DNA from: Solea solea | Lineage: Eukaryota > Chordata > Actinopteri > Pleuronectiformes > Soleidae | Length of the DNA: 64,000 bases | Direction of reading: 5' to 3' | Assembly (NCBI RefSeq): GCF_958295425.1 | Contig: NC_081143.1 | Coordinates: forward strand, 19,878,686 to 19,942,685 | In this document: positions 48,051 to 60,800 of the stretch, in pieces | Layout of the letters: each line of letters opens with the position of its first letter | Numbering within the stretch: the first letter of the stretch is position 1 | The notes under the pieces: generated by a model | Database searches by the model: none | Told to the model about the DNA's origin: nothing | What the model saw: the letters and a program-made list of their open reading frames with translations, nothing else | Made by a program: the position numbers and the translations under genes

Positions 48051-50660
48051 ATGAACTCCATCAGTGTGTTGTGCTGCCTCAGCCTGCTGCTGGCACTAGC
48101 TGCCACGCAGGCACCGAAACACTGCGGTGAGTATTTAATGTTGTTTTTTAATGTACTTTGATGTGAACTTGTATTATGCTGTGCAATTTTACCCTTTTTC
48201 TGTTTGTTTTCTGAACTGTGTTAGAAATTCCTGAGCAACAGAGTTTAAAGTTTTGCATGTGGAAGTCACCTTTCAGTTTTAGGTCAAACTTTTCTGCCAG
48301 CACAAATTCAGAAGATACATTTTTTGTTCTTGTGTTGAATTTAAATCACCAACCAGTTAGTTTTCCTCTTCCCCATGCAGTTTCTCCTCCGCTGATGAGT
48401 GGGGGCTTCTCCGTGGTGAGTCGCTGACGTGCCTCACAGATAAACTTTCCTAATCTCTCCTGGGTGGAGTTGTTCGCCCATTCATGTCTCTCTCTTCCCT
48501 TTCTACTCCATCTCGTTCAGATGGCTGGCGAAGGACACTGGATGTCCACTGGAAGAGTAAGCTATGATGCTTTTGGACAGAGGATGCGTGTGAAAAACTA
48601 CGTCATTGCTAACAATCAGTCCACTGGCACGGACCAGCTGATGCTTTTCAACCAGGTATTTAACTTTCTGTGAATACATCATGTTTTAAAACTATTTACA
48701 TACTAAGTGGAAGTGTTCACTGGTGTCTTATTTTGTAAATGACTGTCGAAAAATCATCAGATTACCTAGGTTGTGCTGAAAAATAGGACATAAGACACTA
48801 TATTGCACATTCTGTATATACTGTACATTTAAACATAAGCAGCCTAAGTGCTCTGTGTTCTAAATGAATAAATATAAAACACAATGAAAACAAAGCCTTG
48901 GTCATGACAAAACATACTGAACATATTCAAAGACACAGCGAGCAACAACGATGCAAGTGCTCATTTTGCTTCTCCTTTCAGAAAATCTATTATGAGATCA
49001 ACTGGCACAAATTCTCTTGCAAGAAGAAGCCCCTCGATACCTCCTTCATCCCCATGCATGTGCCTGAGGATGCTGAACTATTGGGTCAGGTGTTCATGGG
49101 CTCCTCCTCCTCCTGGGGAATGGGTGTGTTAGTCAACAACTGGCAGGGGAGGCTGCCAAACAACGGTAAGAGAGAGCTCCAGACTCTGCCCTCACTCTGT
49201 TGTGTCAAAACTTGAATAGTGGTGTTTTTTTTTGTTTCTTTCTTTTTACAGCGTTACCATGATGCTAGACAAACACTTAAGTAGAGGTTGAAAGGGTACT
49301 GAAATATTCTACCCAAGTAAAAGTATCACTACTTTGATAACATTTTACCTAAGTATTAGTAAAAGTACTGGTCTAAAAATTTACTCAAGTTAAAGTAAAA
49401 AAGTAGCTTGTTTAAAATGTACTCAGAATAAAAGTTACTTAGTTACATTTTTAACAAGTTTGGGGTTCTTTCTTGTGTCATGCAAAAAAGGACAAAATAT
49501 CTCACATGAATTGTTTTTAACTAAACCTTTACAAAAGAAAGTGCTGACAAAATGAAATATGTAAACACATAATGTATCAGTCGACATGGGTCAAAGGTCA
49601 CAAATGCTTCAACTTTCTCACCAGCCAAAATGCTCTGTGTTCTCAGGGCTCAATAACCATCTTACACATAATGAAAACAATCTCATGTGTAACTGTTTCT
49701 TTCATGTCCTCAGGCACATACTCAACTGTCTTCTCTGAGATTGGCTGCATCCCAATGACCTACACCGCCTTCACTCCAGCGTCTGGATGGATCACCATCA
49801 GGTGAGGAGCTGGACCCACTTCACCATAGCAACACAGACAGAAACACTTAACCCTTGGCGGTCACGCGACACGGATCTGTGCCGTGTAGATTGCCGTGGG
49901 AATAATTACACAACTCCTTATATGGACTTCCTGGGTGTGTGCATTTATAGGCTTGTGCAGACGTCACAAAATTAGACCAAGTGAACTTTGAACTGTGACG
50001 TTTTTCCATATTTCACAAATTCAATCTGATTTTAAACATTTTGGCTACTTCTTGCTCAGGTACATAGTATAGTATATAGTATATAGTATAGTATTGCCCT
50101 AGGTTGGAAATTCTCTGTGTTCTAAGGGTTAAACGCTGCATCACTGATCGAGACAGAATAGAACTTACACAACAGTTTAATGTCACACGTCGCAGATTGA
50201 CTGATAACGGGAAAGCAGGACATTGACGGCATCTCACAGTAATCTTGACTAAATGTTGTGCAGGCATCCAGCACTGTGCTCTGATGCTTCACGCTTTATC
50301 TATAACCGTGGAAAAACTGCACTGAAATCAAACGTACGACACAACCTGGATCAATTGAGGCTGAAAGAGCATCAGTGAAAGCATCATTGATCATTTCTGT
50401 AAAAGCTTTTGTCAGATTGGGTCAGGCCTCCTGCTTCTATCTAATATATTTTCTATTATTATTGAGTATCACAAGTAATTTTGTTATATATATATATATT
50501 TTCCAGCACCTTCAACTGGGTCCTGGGTCAAGTTGACCCAATGGAATACATCCCACCTTTCTTATGTGCCAAGGCTCAACTGGAGGAGACCGAGACACCA
50601 CACACCTTTTTCACTGCCCTGGAGTCTCTGGCCATGCAGAGCAAGGAAAAACTAGTGTAA
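48051..50660 (+). CDS. Ependymin-like secreted glycoprotein
   Basis: There are six exons, 48051-48126, 48381-48415, 48521-48655, 48982-49165, 49714-49801 and 50507-50660, all in phase, giving 223 residues. A hydrophobic signal peptide (SVLCCLSLLLALAATQA) covers about residues 4-21. Family features follow: PPLMSGGFSV, then GRVSYDAFGQRMR, then YYEINWHKFSC, a segment with LPNNGTYS, and C-terminal PPFLCAKAQLEE. Conserved cysteines appear in KHC, FSC, GCIP and LCAK. Sequons NQS and NGT could be glycosylated. Ependymins are secreted, calcium-binding, lipid-pocket proteins, first known from fish brain fluid; fish have several paralogues, some expressed in gut or other tissues. Which paralogue this is cannot be told. 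The short second exon (35 nt) and phases are consistent throughout. The pnpla6 stop lies 2.8 kb upstream on the same strand, and a large minisatellite begins 1.15 kb downstream. Confidence 0.93.
49285..49470. mobile_element. Dispersed element rich in AAGTAAAAGTA motifs
   Basis: Contains repeated forms of ACTCAAGTAAAAGTA and AAAAGTACT on one strand, a pattern I recognise from a short element common in fish genomes. Inside intron 4 of the ependymin-like gene. No coding capacity. Confidence 0.55.
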
Positions 50661-50826
50661 AAAATGTGGAGCATCTTAACAAAAATGATCACCTGTCAGT
50701 GCTCTAGGGCCAAATTTAAACAAAATCATCCAGTGGAATATGAAGCCAACTTCCCAATGTGTTTCTGTTTATGACCCTAAGCGCAGATAACTAAGTGAGA
50801 GAGGGAGACATTTCATTAACAGCTTA

Positions 50827-50832
50827 AATAAA
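50827..50832 (+). terminator. Polyadenylation signal of the ependymin-like gene
   Basis: AATAAA 167 bases after the stop codon, followed by a T-rich stretch. Confidence 0.75.
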
Positions 50833-50859
50833 ATTGTTTAAAAACATTTTCCTTGTACT

Positions 50860-51810
50860 GTACTTATTGTTACTTATTAATACAATTGGAACCGGTAAAT
50901 GTTCTTTACACTGACACATGGGGAACAATGTGATGTCAGTCAATCAACAATGAAAACAAATGACACCGACGTCTGTTTGCCATTGTAGGTTGTTACTGTT
51001 GTGTCGCCAGCTATTTTTATATTGTCCCCAAAGGAAAATTCACATGATTAGAGTCATGGTTCATTTATTTTACATGGAGTATTATTATTATTATCTTAAA
51101 TTTATTTTATTTTTTTAAAAAGAAGACTGTGTCTTTTAATGTAATGGCTGAGTCGTGTGGAGAAATTGTGGAAAAATAAGTGAAACCACAAAACATGTTT
51201 GAAATCATGACTAATTTAAATTGAACTGCCATTTTTCCCCATCTTTGTTGTGAAACTGACATGTAAATTACTTTTATTGACAGTAAACCACTCTATCTGC
51301 TTTTGCAGGTTGTGAAAGGAGGTTTTCCTTCCAGGTATTTCATCAATAGCATTAATAGCAACAAATAATCCCAACCTGCTGCTATACATCACATAGTTTT
51401 GTGTGAAATGTGGAAATGATATTTAAGGTGAACAAAAGTATTGTCTTCATTGTTCTATGGCTCATCTAGCCAACCACCACCAACCACGCCCACTTACAGC
51501 AATTACAGCACCCGAAGAAGCAAGTTTAGAGGGGCACGACGAATGTGGATGACCAGAGAGGATGAACACATCGGACAGAATATGTATTATATACAGTAAA
51601 GTATCTATTAACAAGGTGCTGTTTCTGTGTCTTTCTGTGTTTTTCAATCTTCAGTTTTCAGTGAGTGAACAAGCTTTCTTCAGGTGCTCTAACACAATCA
51701 TCCTCTCCTGTAGAGAGCTGATTCACCGCTGCTGCCACTGCTGAGGGAGATTTAAAGTAACCAGCATAACATGATTTGAGCAGATCAACATGACAAAGTT
51801 GAGTTGACTT
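50860..51810. other. Intergenic DNA between the ependymin-like gene and the minisatellite
   Basis: No gene or recognisable element seen in about 950 bases. Confidence 0.6.
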
Positions 51811-54800
51811 TTGTCAAATGTCATAGTTTGGTATGTCCTTCAAAATGTGACAAAAAAGTCATAAGTATGTCGTCCAAAATGTGGCAAAAAAGACATACTT
51901 AAGTACTGTATGTCCTTCAAAACGTGAAAAAAAAGTCACAGGTTAGTATATCGTCCAAAATCTGACAAAAAAGTCATCGGCTAGTATGTCGTCCAAAATG
52001 TGCCAAAAACGTCATAGGTTAGTATGTCATCCAAAACATGACAAAAAAGTCATAGGTTAGTATGTCGTCCAAAAATGTGCCAAAAACGTCATAGGTTAGT
52101 ATGTCGTCCAAAATGTGCCAAAAACGTCATAGGTTAGTACGTCGTCCAAAATGTGCCAAAAACGTCATAGGTTAGTACGTCGTCCAAAATGTGCCAAAAA
52201 CGTCATAGTTTAGTATGTCGTCCAAAATGTGCCAAAAACGTCATAGGTTAGTACGTCGTCCAAAATGTGCCAAAAACGTCATAGGTTAGTATGTCGTCCA
52301 AAACGTGACAAAAAAGTCATAGGTTAGTATGTCGTCCAAAACATGACAAAAAAGTCATAGGTTAGTATGTCGTCCAAAATGTGCCAAAAACGTCATAGGT
52401 TAGTACGTCGTCCAAAATGTGCCAAAAACGTCATAGGTTAGTATGTCGTCCAAAACATGACAAAAAAGTCATAGGTTAGTATGTCGTCCAAAACATGACA
52501 AAAAAGTCATAGGTTAGTATGTCGTCCAAAATGTGCCAAAAACGTCATAGGTTAGTATGTCGTCCAAAATGTGCCAAAAACGTCATAGGTTAGTATGTCG
52601 TCCAAAATCTGAAAAAAATGTCATAGGTTAGTATGTCGTCCAAAATGTGCCAAAAACTTCATAGGTTAGTATGTCGTCCAAAATGTGCCAAAAACTTCAT
52701 AGGTTAGTATGTCGTCCAAAACATGACAAAAAAGTCATAGGTTAGTATGTCGTCCAAAATCTGAAAAAAATGTCATAGGTTAGTATGTCGTCCAAAATGT
52801 GCCAAAAACGTCATAGGTTAGTATGTCGTCCAAAATGTGCCAAAAACGTCATAGGTTAGTATGTCGTCCAAAATGTGCCAAAAACGTCATAGGTTAGTAT
52901 TTCGTCCAAAATGTGCCAAAAACGTCATAGGTTAGTACGTCGTCCAAAATCTGCCAAAAACATCATAGGTTAGTATGTCGTCCAAAATCTGAAAAAAACG
53001 TCATAGGTTAGTATGTCGTCCAAAATGTGCCAAAAACATCATAGGTTAGTATGTCGTCCAAAATCTGAAAAAAACGTCATAGGTTAGTATGTCGTCCAAA
53101 ATGTGCCAAAAACGTCATAGGTTAGTATGTCGTCCAAAACATGACAAAAAAGTCATAGGTTAGTATGTCGTCCAAAATCTGAAAAAAATGTCATAGGTTA
53201 GTATGTCGTCCAAAATGTGCCAAAAAAGTCATAGGTTAGTATGTCGTCCAAAATGTGCCAAAAACGTCATAGGTTAGTATGTCGTCCAAAACATGACAAA
53301 AAAGTCATAGGTTAGTATGTCGTCCAAAATGTGCCAAAAACGTCATAGGTTAGTATGTCGTCCAAAACATGACAAAAAAGTCATAGGTTAGTATGTCGTC
53401 CAAAATGTGCCAAAAACGTCATAGGTTAGTACGTCGTCCAAAATGTGCCAAAAACGTCATAGTTTAGTATGTCGTCCAAAATGTGCCAAAAACGTCATAG
53501 GTTAGTACGTCGTCCAAAATGTGCCAAAAACGTCATAGGTTAGTATGTCGTCCAAAACATGACAAAAAAGTCATAGGTTAGTATGTCGTCCAAAACATGA
53601 CAAAAAAGTCATAGGTTAGTATGTCGTCCAAAATGTGCCAAAAACGTCATAGGTTAGTATGTCGTCCAAAATGTGCCAAAAACGTCATAGGTTAGTACGT
53701 CGTCCAAAATGTGCCAAAAACGTCATAGGTTAGTATATCGTCCAAAACATGACAAAAAAGTCATAGGTTAGTATGTCGTCCAAAATGTGCCAAAAACTTC
53801 ATAGGTTAGTATGTCGTCCAAAATGTGCCAAAAACTTCATAGGTTAGTATGTCGTCCAAAACATGACAAAAAAGTCATAGGTTAGTATGTCGTCCAAAAT
53901 CTGAAAAAAATGTCATAGGTTAGTATGTCGTCCAAAATGTGCCAAAAACGTCATAGGTTAGTATGTCGTCCAAAATGTGCCAAAAACGTCATAGGTTAGT
54001 ATGTCGTCCAAAATGTGCCAAAAACGTCATAGGTTAGTATGTCGTCCAAAATGTGCCAAAAACGTCATAGGTTAGTACGTCGTCCAAAATCTGCCAAAAA
54101 CATCATAGGTTAGTATGTCGTCCAAAATGTGCCAAAAACGTCATAGGTTAGTATGTCGTCCAAAACATGACAAAAAAGTCATAGGTTAGTATGTCGTCCA
54201 AAATCTGAAAAAAATGTCATAGGTTAGTATGTCGTCCAAAATGTGCCAAAAAAGTCATAGGTTAGTATGTCGTCCAAAATGTGCCAAAAACGTCATAGGT
54301 TAGTATGTCGTCCAAAACATGACAAAAAAGTCATAGGTTAGTATGTCGTCAAAAATCTGAAAAAAAAGTCATAGGTTAGTATGTCGTCCAAAATGTGCCA
54401 AAAACGTCATAGGTTAGTATGTCGTCCAAAACATGACAAAAAAGTCATAGGTTAGTATGTCGTCCAAAATCTGAAAAAAAAGTCATAGGTTAGTATGTCG
54501 TCCAAAACATGACAAAAAAGTCATAGGTTAATATGTCATCCAAAATGTGACAAAAAGTCATAGGTTAGTATGTCGTCCAAAATGTGCCAAAAAAGTCATA
54601 GGTTAGTATGTCGTCCAAAACATGACAAAAAAGTCATAGGTTAGGTTGTCGTCCAAAATCTGAAAAAAAAGTCATAGGTTAGTATGTCGTCCAAAATGTG
54701 ACAAAAACGTCATAGGTTAGTATGTCGTCCAAAATCTGAAAAAAACGTCAAAGGTTAGTATGTCGTCCGAAATGTGACAAAATCGTCATAGGTTAGTATG

Positions 54801-57800
54801 TCGTCCAAAACATGACAAAAAAGTCATAGGTTAGTATGTCGTCCAAAATCTGAAAAAAAAGTCATAGGTTAGTATGTCGTCCAAAATGTGCCAAAAACGT
54901 CATAGGTTAGTATGTCGTCCAAAACATGACAAAAAAGTCATAGGTTAGTATGTCGTCCAAAATGTGCCAAAAACGTCATAGGTTAGTATGTCGTCCAAAA
55001 TCTGAAAAAAACGTCATAGGTTAGTATGTCGTCCAAAATGTGACTAAAAAGTCATAGGTTAGTATGTCGTCCAAAACATGACAAAAAAGTCATAGGTTAG
55101 TATGTCGTCCAAAATCTGAAAAAAAAGTCATAGGTTAGTATGTCGTCCAAAATGTGCCAAAAACGTCATAGGTTAGTACGTCGTCCAAAATGTGCCAAAA
55201 ACGTCATAGGTTAGTATGTCGTCCAAAATGTGGCAAAAAAGTCATAGGTTAGTATGTCGTCCAAAACATGACAAAAAAGTCATAGGTTAGTATGTCGTCC
55301 AAAATGTGCCAAAAACGTCATAGGTTAGTATGTCGTCCAAAATGTGCCAAAAACGTCATAGGTTAGTATGTCGTCCAAAACATGACAAAAAAGTCATAGG
55401 TTAGTATGTCGTCCAAAATGTGCCAAAAACGTCATAGGTTAGTATGTCGTCCAAAATGTGCCAAAAACGTCATAGGTTAGTATGTCGTCCAAAACATGAC
55501 AAAAACGTCATAGGTTAGTATGTCGTCCAAAATGTGCCAAAAACGTCATAGGTTAGTATGTCGTCCAAAATGTGCCAAAAACGTCATAGGTTAGTATGTC
55601 GTCCAAAATGTGCCAAAAACGTCATAGGTTAGTATGTCGTCCAAAATCTGAAAAAAACGTCATAGGTTAGTATGTCGTCCAAAATGTGCCAAAAACATCA
55701 TAGGTTAGTATGTCGTCCAAAATGTGCCAAAAACGTCATAGGTTAGTACGTCGTCCAAAATGTGCCAAAAACGTCATAGGTTAGTATGTCGTCCAAAACA
55801 TGACAAAAAAGTCATAGGTTAGTATGTCGTCCAAAACATGACAAAAACGTCATAGGTTAGTATGTCGTCCAAAATGTGCCAAAAACGTCATAGGTTAGTA
55901 TGTCGTCCAAAATCTGAAAAAAACGTCATAGGTTAGTATGTCGTCCAAAATGTGACAAAAAAGTCAGAGGTAAGTATGTCGTCCAAAATGTGCCAAAAAC
56001 GTCATAGGTTAGTATGTCGTCCAAAACATGACAAAAAAGTCATAGGTTAGTATGTCGTCCAAAATCTGAAAAAAACGTCATAGGTTAGTATGTCGTCCAA
56101 AATGTGACAGAAACGTCATAGGTTAGTATGTCGTCCAAAATCTGAAAAAAACGTCATAGGTTAGTATGTCGTCCAAAATGTGCCAAAAACGTCATAGGTT
56201 AGTATGTCGTCCAAAATGTGCCAAAAACGTCATAGGTTAGTATGTCGTCCAAAACATGACAAAAAAGTCATAGGTTAGTATGTCGTCCAAAATCTGAAAA
56301 AAAAGTCATAGGTTAGTATGTCGTCCAAAACATGACAAAAAAGTCATAGGTTAATATGTCATCCAAAATGTGACAAAAAAGTCATAGGTTAGTATGTCGT
56401 CCAAAATGTGCCAAAAAAGTCATAGGTTAGTATGTCGTCCAAAACATGACAAAAAAGTCATAGGTTAGTATGTCGTCCAAAATCTGAAAAAAAAGTCATA
56501 GGTTAGTATGTCGTCCAAAATGTGCCAAAAACGTCATAGGTTAGTACGTCGTCCAAAATGTGCCAAAAACGTCATAGGTAAGTATGTCGTCCAAAATGTG
56601 GCAAAAAAGTCATAGGTTAGTATGTCGTCCAAAACATGACAAAAAAGTCATAGGTTAGTATGTCGTCCAAAATGTGCCAAAAACGTCATAGGTTAGTATG
56701 TCGTCCAAAATGTGCCAAAAACGTCATAGGTTAGTATGTCGTCCAAAACATGACAAAAAAGTCATAGGTTAGTATGTCGTCCAAAATGTGCCAAAAACGT
56801 CATAGGTTAGTATGTCGTCCAAAATGTGCCAAAAACGTCATAGGTTAGTATGTCGTCCAAAACATGACAAAAACGTCATAGGTTAGTATGTCGTCCAAAA
56901 TGTGCCAAAAACGTCATAGGTTAGTATGTCGTCCAAAATGTGCCAAAAACGTCATAGGTTAGTATGTCGTCCAAAATGTGCCAAAAACGTCATAGGTTAG
57001 TATGTCGTCCAAAATCTGAAAAAAACGTCATAGGTTAGTATGTCGTCCAAAATGTGCCAAAAACATCATAGGTTAGTATGTCGTCCAAAATGTGCCAAAA
57101 ACGTCATAGGTTAGTACGTCGTCCAAAATGTGCCAAAAACGTCATAGGTTAGTATGTCGTCCAAAACATGACAAAAAAGTCATAGGTTAGTATGTCGTCC
57201 AAAACATGACAAAAACGTCATAGGTTAGTATGTCGTCCAAAATGTGCCAAAAACGTCATAGGTTAGTATGTCGTCCAAAATCTGAAAAAAACGTCATAGG
57301 TTAGTATGTCGTCCAAAATGTGACAAAAAAGTCAGAGGTAAGTATGTCGTCCAAAATGTGCCAAAAACGTCATAGGTTAGTATGTCGTCCAAAACATGAC
57401 AAAAAAGTCATAGGTTAGTATGTCGTCCAAAATCTGAAAAAAAAGTCATAGGTTAGTATGTCGTCCAAAACATGACAAAAAAGTCATAGGTTAGTATGTC
57501 GTCCAAAATCTGAAAAAAACGTCATAGGTTAGTATGTCGTCCAAAATGTGCCAAAAACGTCATAGGTTAGTATGTCGTCCAAAACATGACAAAAAAGTCA
57601 TAGGTTAGTATGTCGTCCAAAATCTGAAAAAAAAGTCATAGGTTAGTATGTCGTCCAAAATGTGCCAAAAACGTCATAGGTTAGTATGTCGTCCAAAATC
57701 TGAAAAAAACGTCATAGGTTAGTATGTCGTCCAAAATGTGACTAAAAAGTCATAGGTTAGTATGTCGTCCAAAACATGACAAAAAAGTCATAGGTTAGTA

Positions 57801-60800
57801 TGTCGTCCAAAATCTGAAAAAAAAGTCATAGGTTAGTATGTCGTCCAAAATGTGCCAAAAACGTCATAGGTTAGTATGTCGTCCAAAATCTGAAAAAAAG
57901 TCATAGGTTAGTATGTCGTCCAAAATGTGCCAAAAACGTCATAGGTTAGTATGTCGTCCAAAACATGACAAAAAAGTCATAGGTTAGTATGTCGTCCAAA
58001 AATGTGCCAAAAACGTCATAGGTTAGTATGTCGTCCAAAACATGACAAAAAAGTCATAGGTTAGTATGTCGTCCAAAATCTGAAAAAAAAGTCATAGGTT
58101 AGTATGTCGTCCAAAATGTGACAAAAACGTCATAGGTTAGTATGTCGTCCAAAACATGACTAAAAAGTCATAGGTTAGTATGTCGTCCGAAATCTGAAAA
58201 AAAAGTCATAGGTTAGTATGTCGTCCAAAATGTGACAAAAAAGTCATAGGTTAGTATGTTGTCCAAAACATGACTAAAAAGTCATAGGTTAGTATGTCGT
58301 CCAAAATGTGCCAAAAACGTCATAGGTTAGTATGTTGTCCAAAACATGACTAAAAAGTCATAGGTTAGTATGTCGTCCAAAATGTGCCAAAAACGTCATA
58401 GGTTAGTATGTCGTCCAAAACATGACAAAAAAGTCATAGGTTAGTATGTCGTCCAAAATCTGAAAAAAACGTCATAGGTTAGTATGTCGTCCAAAATGTG
58501 ACTAAAAAGTCATAGGTTAGTATGTCGTCCAAAACATGACAAAAAAGTCATAGGTTAGTATGTCGTCCAAAATCTGAAAAAAACATCATAGGTTAGTATG
58601 TCGTCCAAAATCAGCCAAAAACGTCATCGGTTAGTATGTTGTCCAAAACATGACAAAAAAGTCATAGGTTAGTATGTCGTCCAAAATCTGAAAAAAAAGT
58701 CATAGGTTAGTATGTCGTCCAAAACATGACAAAAAAGTCATAGGTTAGTATGTCGTCCAAAACATGACAAAAAAGTCATAGGTTAGTATGTCGTCTAAAA
58801 TGTGCCAAAAACGTCATAGGTTAGTATGTCGTCCAAAATCTGAAAAAAACGTCATAGGTTAGTATGTCGTCCAAAATCTGAAAAAAATGTCATAGGTTAG
58901 TATGTCGTCCAAAATGTGCCAAAAACGTCATAGGTTAGTATGTCGTCCAAAACATGACAAAAAAGTCATAGGTTAGTATGTCGTCCAAAATCTGAAAAAA
59001 ATGTCATAGGTTAGTATGTCGTCCAAAATGTGCAAAAAACGTCATAGGTTAGTATGTCGTCCAAAACGTGACAAAAAAGTCATAGGTTAGTATGTCGTCC
59101 AAAATGTGCCAAAAACGTCATAGGTTAGTATGACGTCCAAAACATGACAAAAACGTCATAGGTTAGTATGTCGTCCGAAATCTGACAAAAAGTCATAGGT
59201 TAGTATGTCGTCCAAAATGTGCCAAAAACGTCATAGGTTAGTATGTCGTCCAAAATGTGCCAAAAATGTCATAGGTTAGTATGTCGTCCAAAATGTGCCA
59301 AAAACATCATAGGTTAGTATGTCGTCCAAAATGTGCCAAAAACGTCATAGGTTAGTATGTCGTCCAAAATCTGAAAAAAATGTCATAGGTTAGTATGTCG
59401 TCCAAAATGTGCCAAAAACGTCATAGGTTAGTATGTCGTCCAAAATGTGCCAAAAACGTCATAGGTTAGTATGTCGTCCAAAACATGACAAAAAAGTCAT
59501 AGGTTAGTATGTCGTCCAAAACATGACAAAAAAGTCATAGGTTAGTATGTCGTCCAAAATGTGCCAAAAACATCATAGGTTAGTATGTCGTCCAAAATGT
59601 GCCAAAAACGTCATAGGTTAGTATGTCGTCCAAAATCTGAAAAAAACGTCATAGGTTAGTATGTCGTCCAAAATCTGAAAAAAACGTCATAGGTTAGTAT
59701 GTCGTCCAAAATCTGAAAAAAATGTCATAGGTTAGTATGTCGTCCAAAATGTGCCAAAAACGTCATAGGTTAGTATGTCGTCCAAAACATGACAAAAAAG
59801 TCATAGGTTAGTATGTCGTCCAAAATCTGAAAAAAATGTCATAGGTTAGTATGTCGTCCAAAATGTGCCAAAAACGTCATAGGTTAGTATGTCGTCCAAA
59901 ACATGACAAAAACGTCATAGGTTAGTATGTCGTCCAAAATGTGCCAAAAACGTCATAGGTTAGTATGTCGTCCAAAATCTGAAAAAAACGTCATAGGTTA
60001 GTATGTCGTCCAAAATGTGCCAAAAACGTCATAGGTTAGTATGTCGTCCAAAATGTGCCAAAAACGTCATAGGTTAGTATGTCGTCCAAAATCTGAAAAA
60101 AAGTCATAGGTTAGTATGTCGTCCAAAACATGACAAAAAAGTCATAGGTTAGTATGTCGTCCAAAATGTGCCAAAAACGTCATAGGTTAGTATGTCGTCC
60201 AAAATCTGAAAAAAAGTCATAGGTTAGTATGTCGTCCAAAACATGACAAAAAAGTCATAGGTTAGTATGTCGTCCAAAATGTGACTAAAAAGTCATAGGT
60301 TAGTATGTCGTCCGAAAAGTGCCAAAAAAGTCATAGGTTAGTATGTCATCCAAAATGTGACAAAAAAGTCATAGGTTAGTATGTCGTCCAAAATGTGCCA
60401 AAAACGTCATAGGTTAGTATGTCGTCCAAAATCTGAAAAAAACGTCATAGGTTAGTATGTCGTCCAAAATGTGACTAAAAAGTCATAGGTTAGTATGTCG
60501 TCCAAAACATGACAAAAAAGTCATAGGTTAGTATGTCGTCCAAAATCTGAAAAAAAAGTCATAGGTTAGTATGTCGTCCAAAATGTGCCAAAAACGTCAT
60601 AGGTTAGTATGTCGTCCAAAATCTGAAAAAAAGTCATAGGTTAGTATGTCGTCCAAAATGTGCCAAAAACGTCATAGGTTAGTATGTCGTCCAAAATGTG
60701 CCAAAAACGTCATAGGTTAGTATGTCGTCCAAAATGTGCCAAAAACGTCATAGGTTAGTATGTCGTCCAAAATCTGAAAAAAACGTCATAGGTTAGTATG

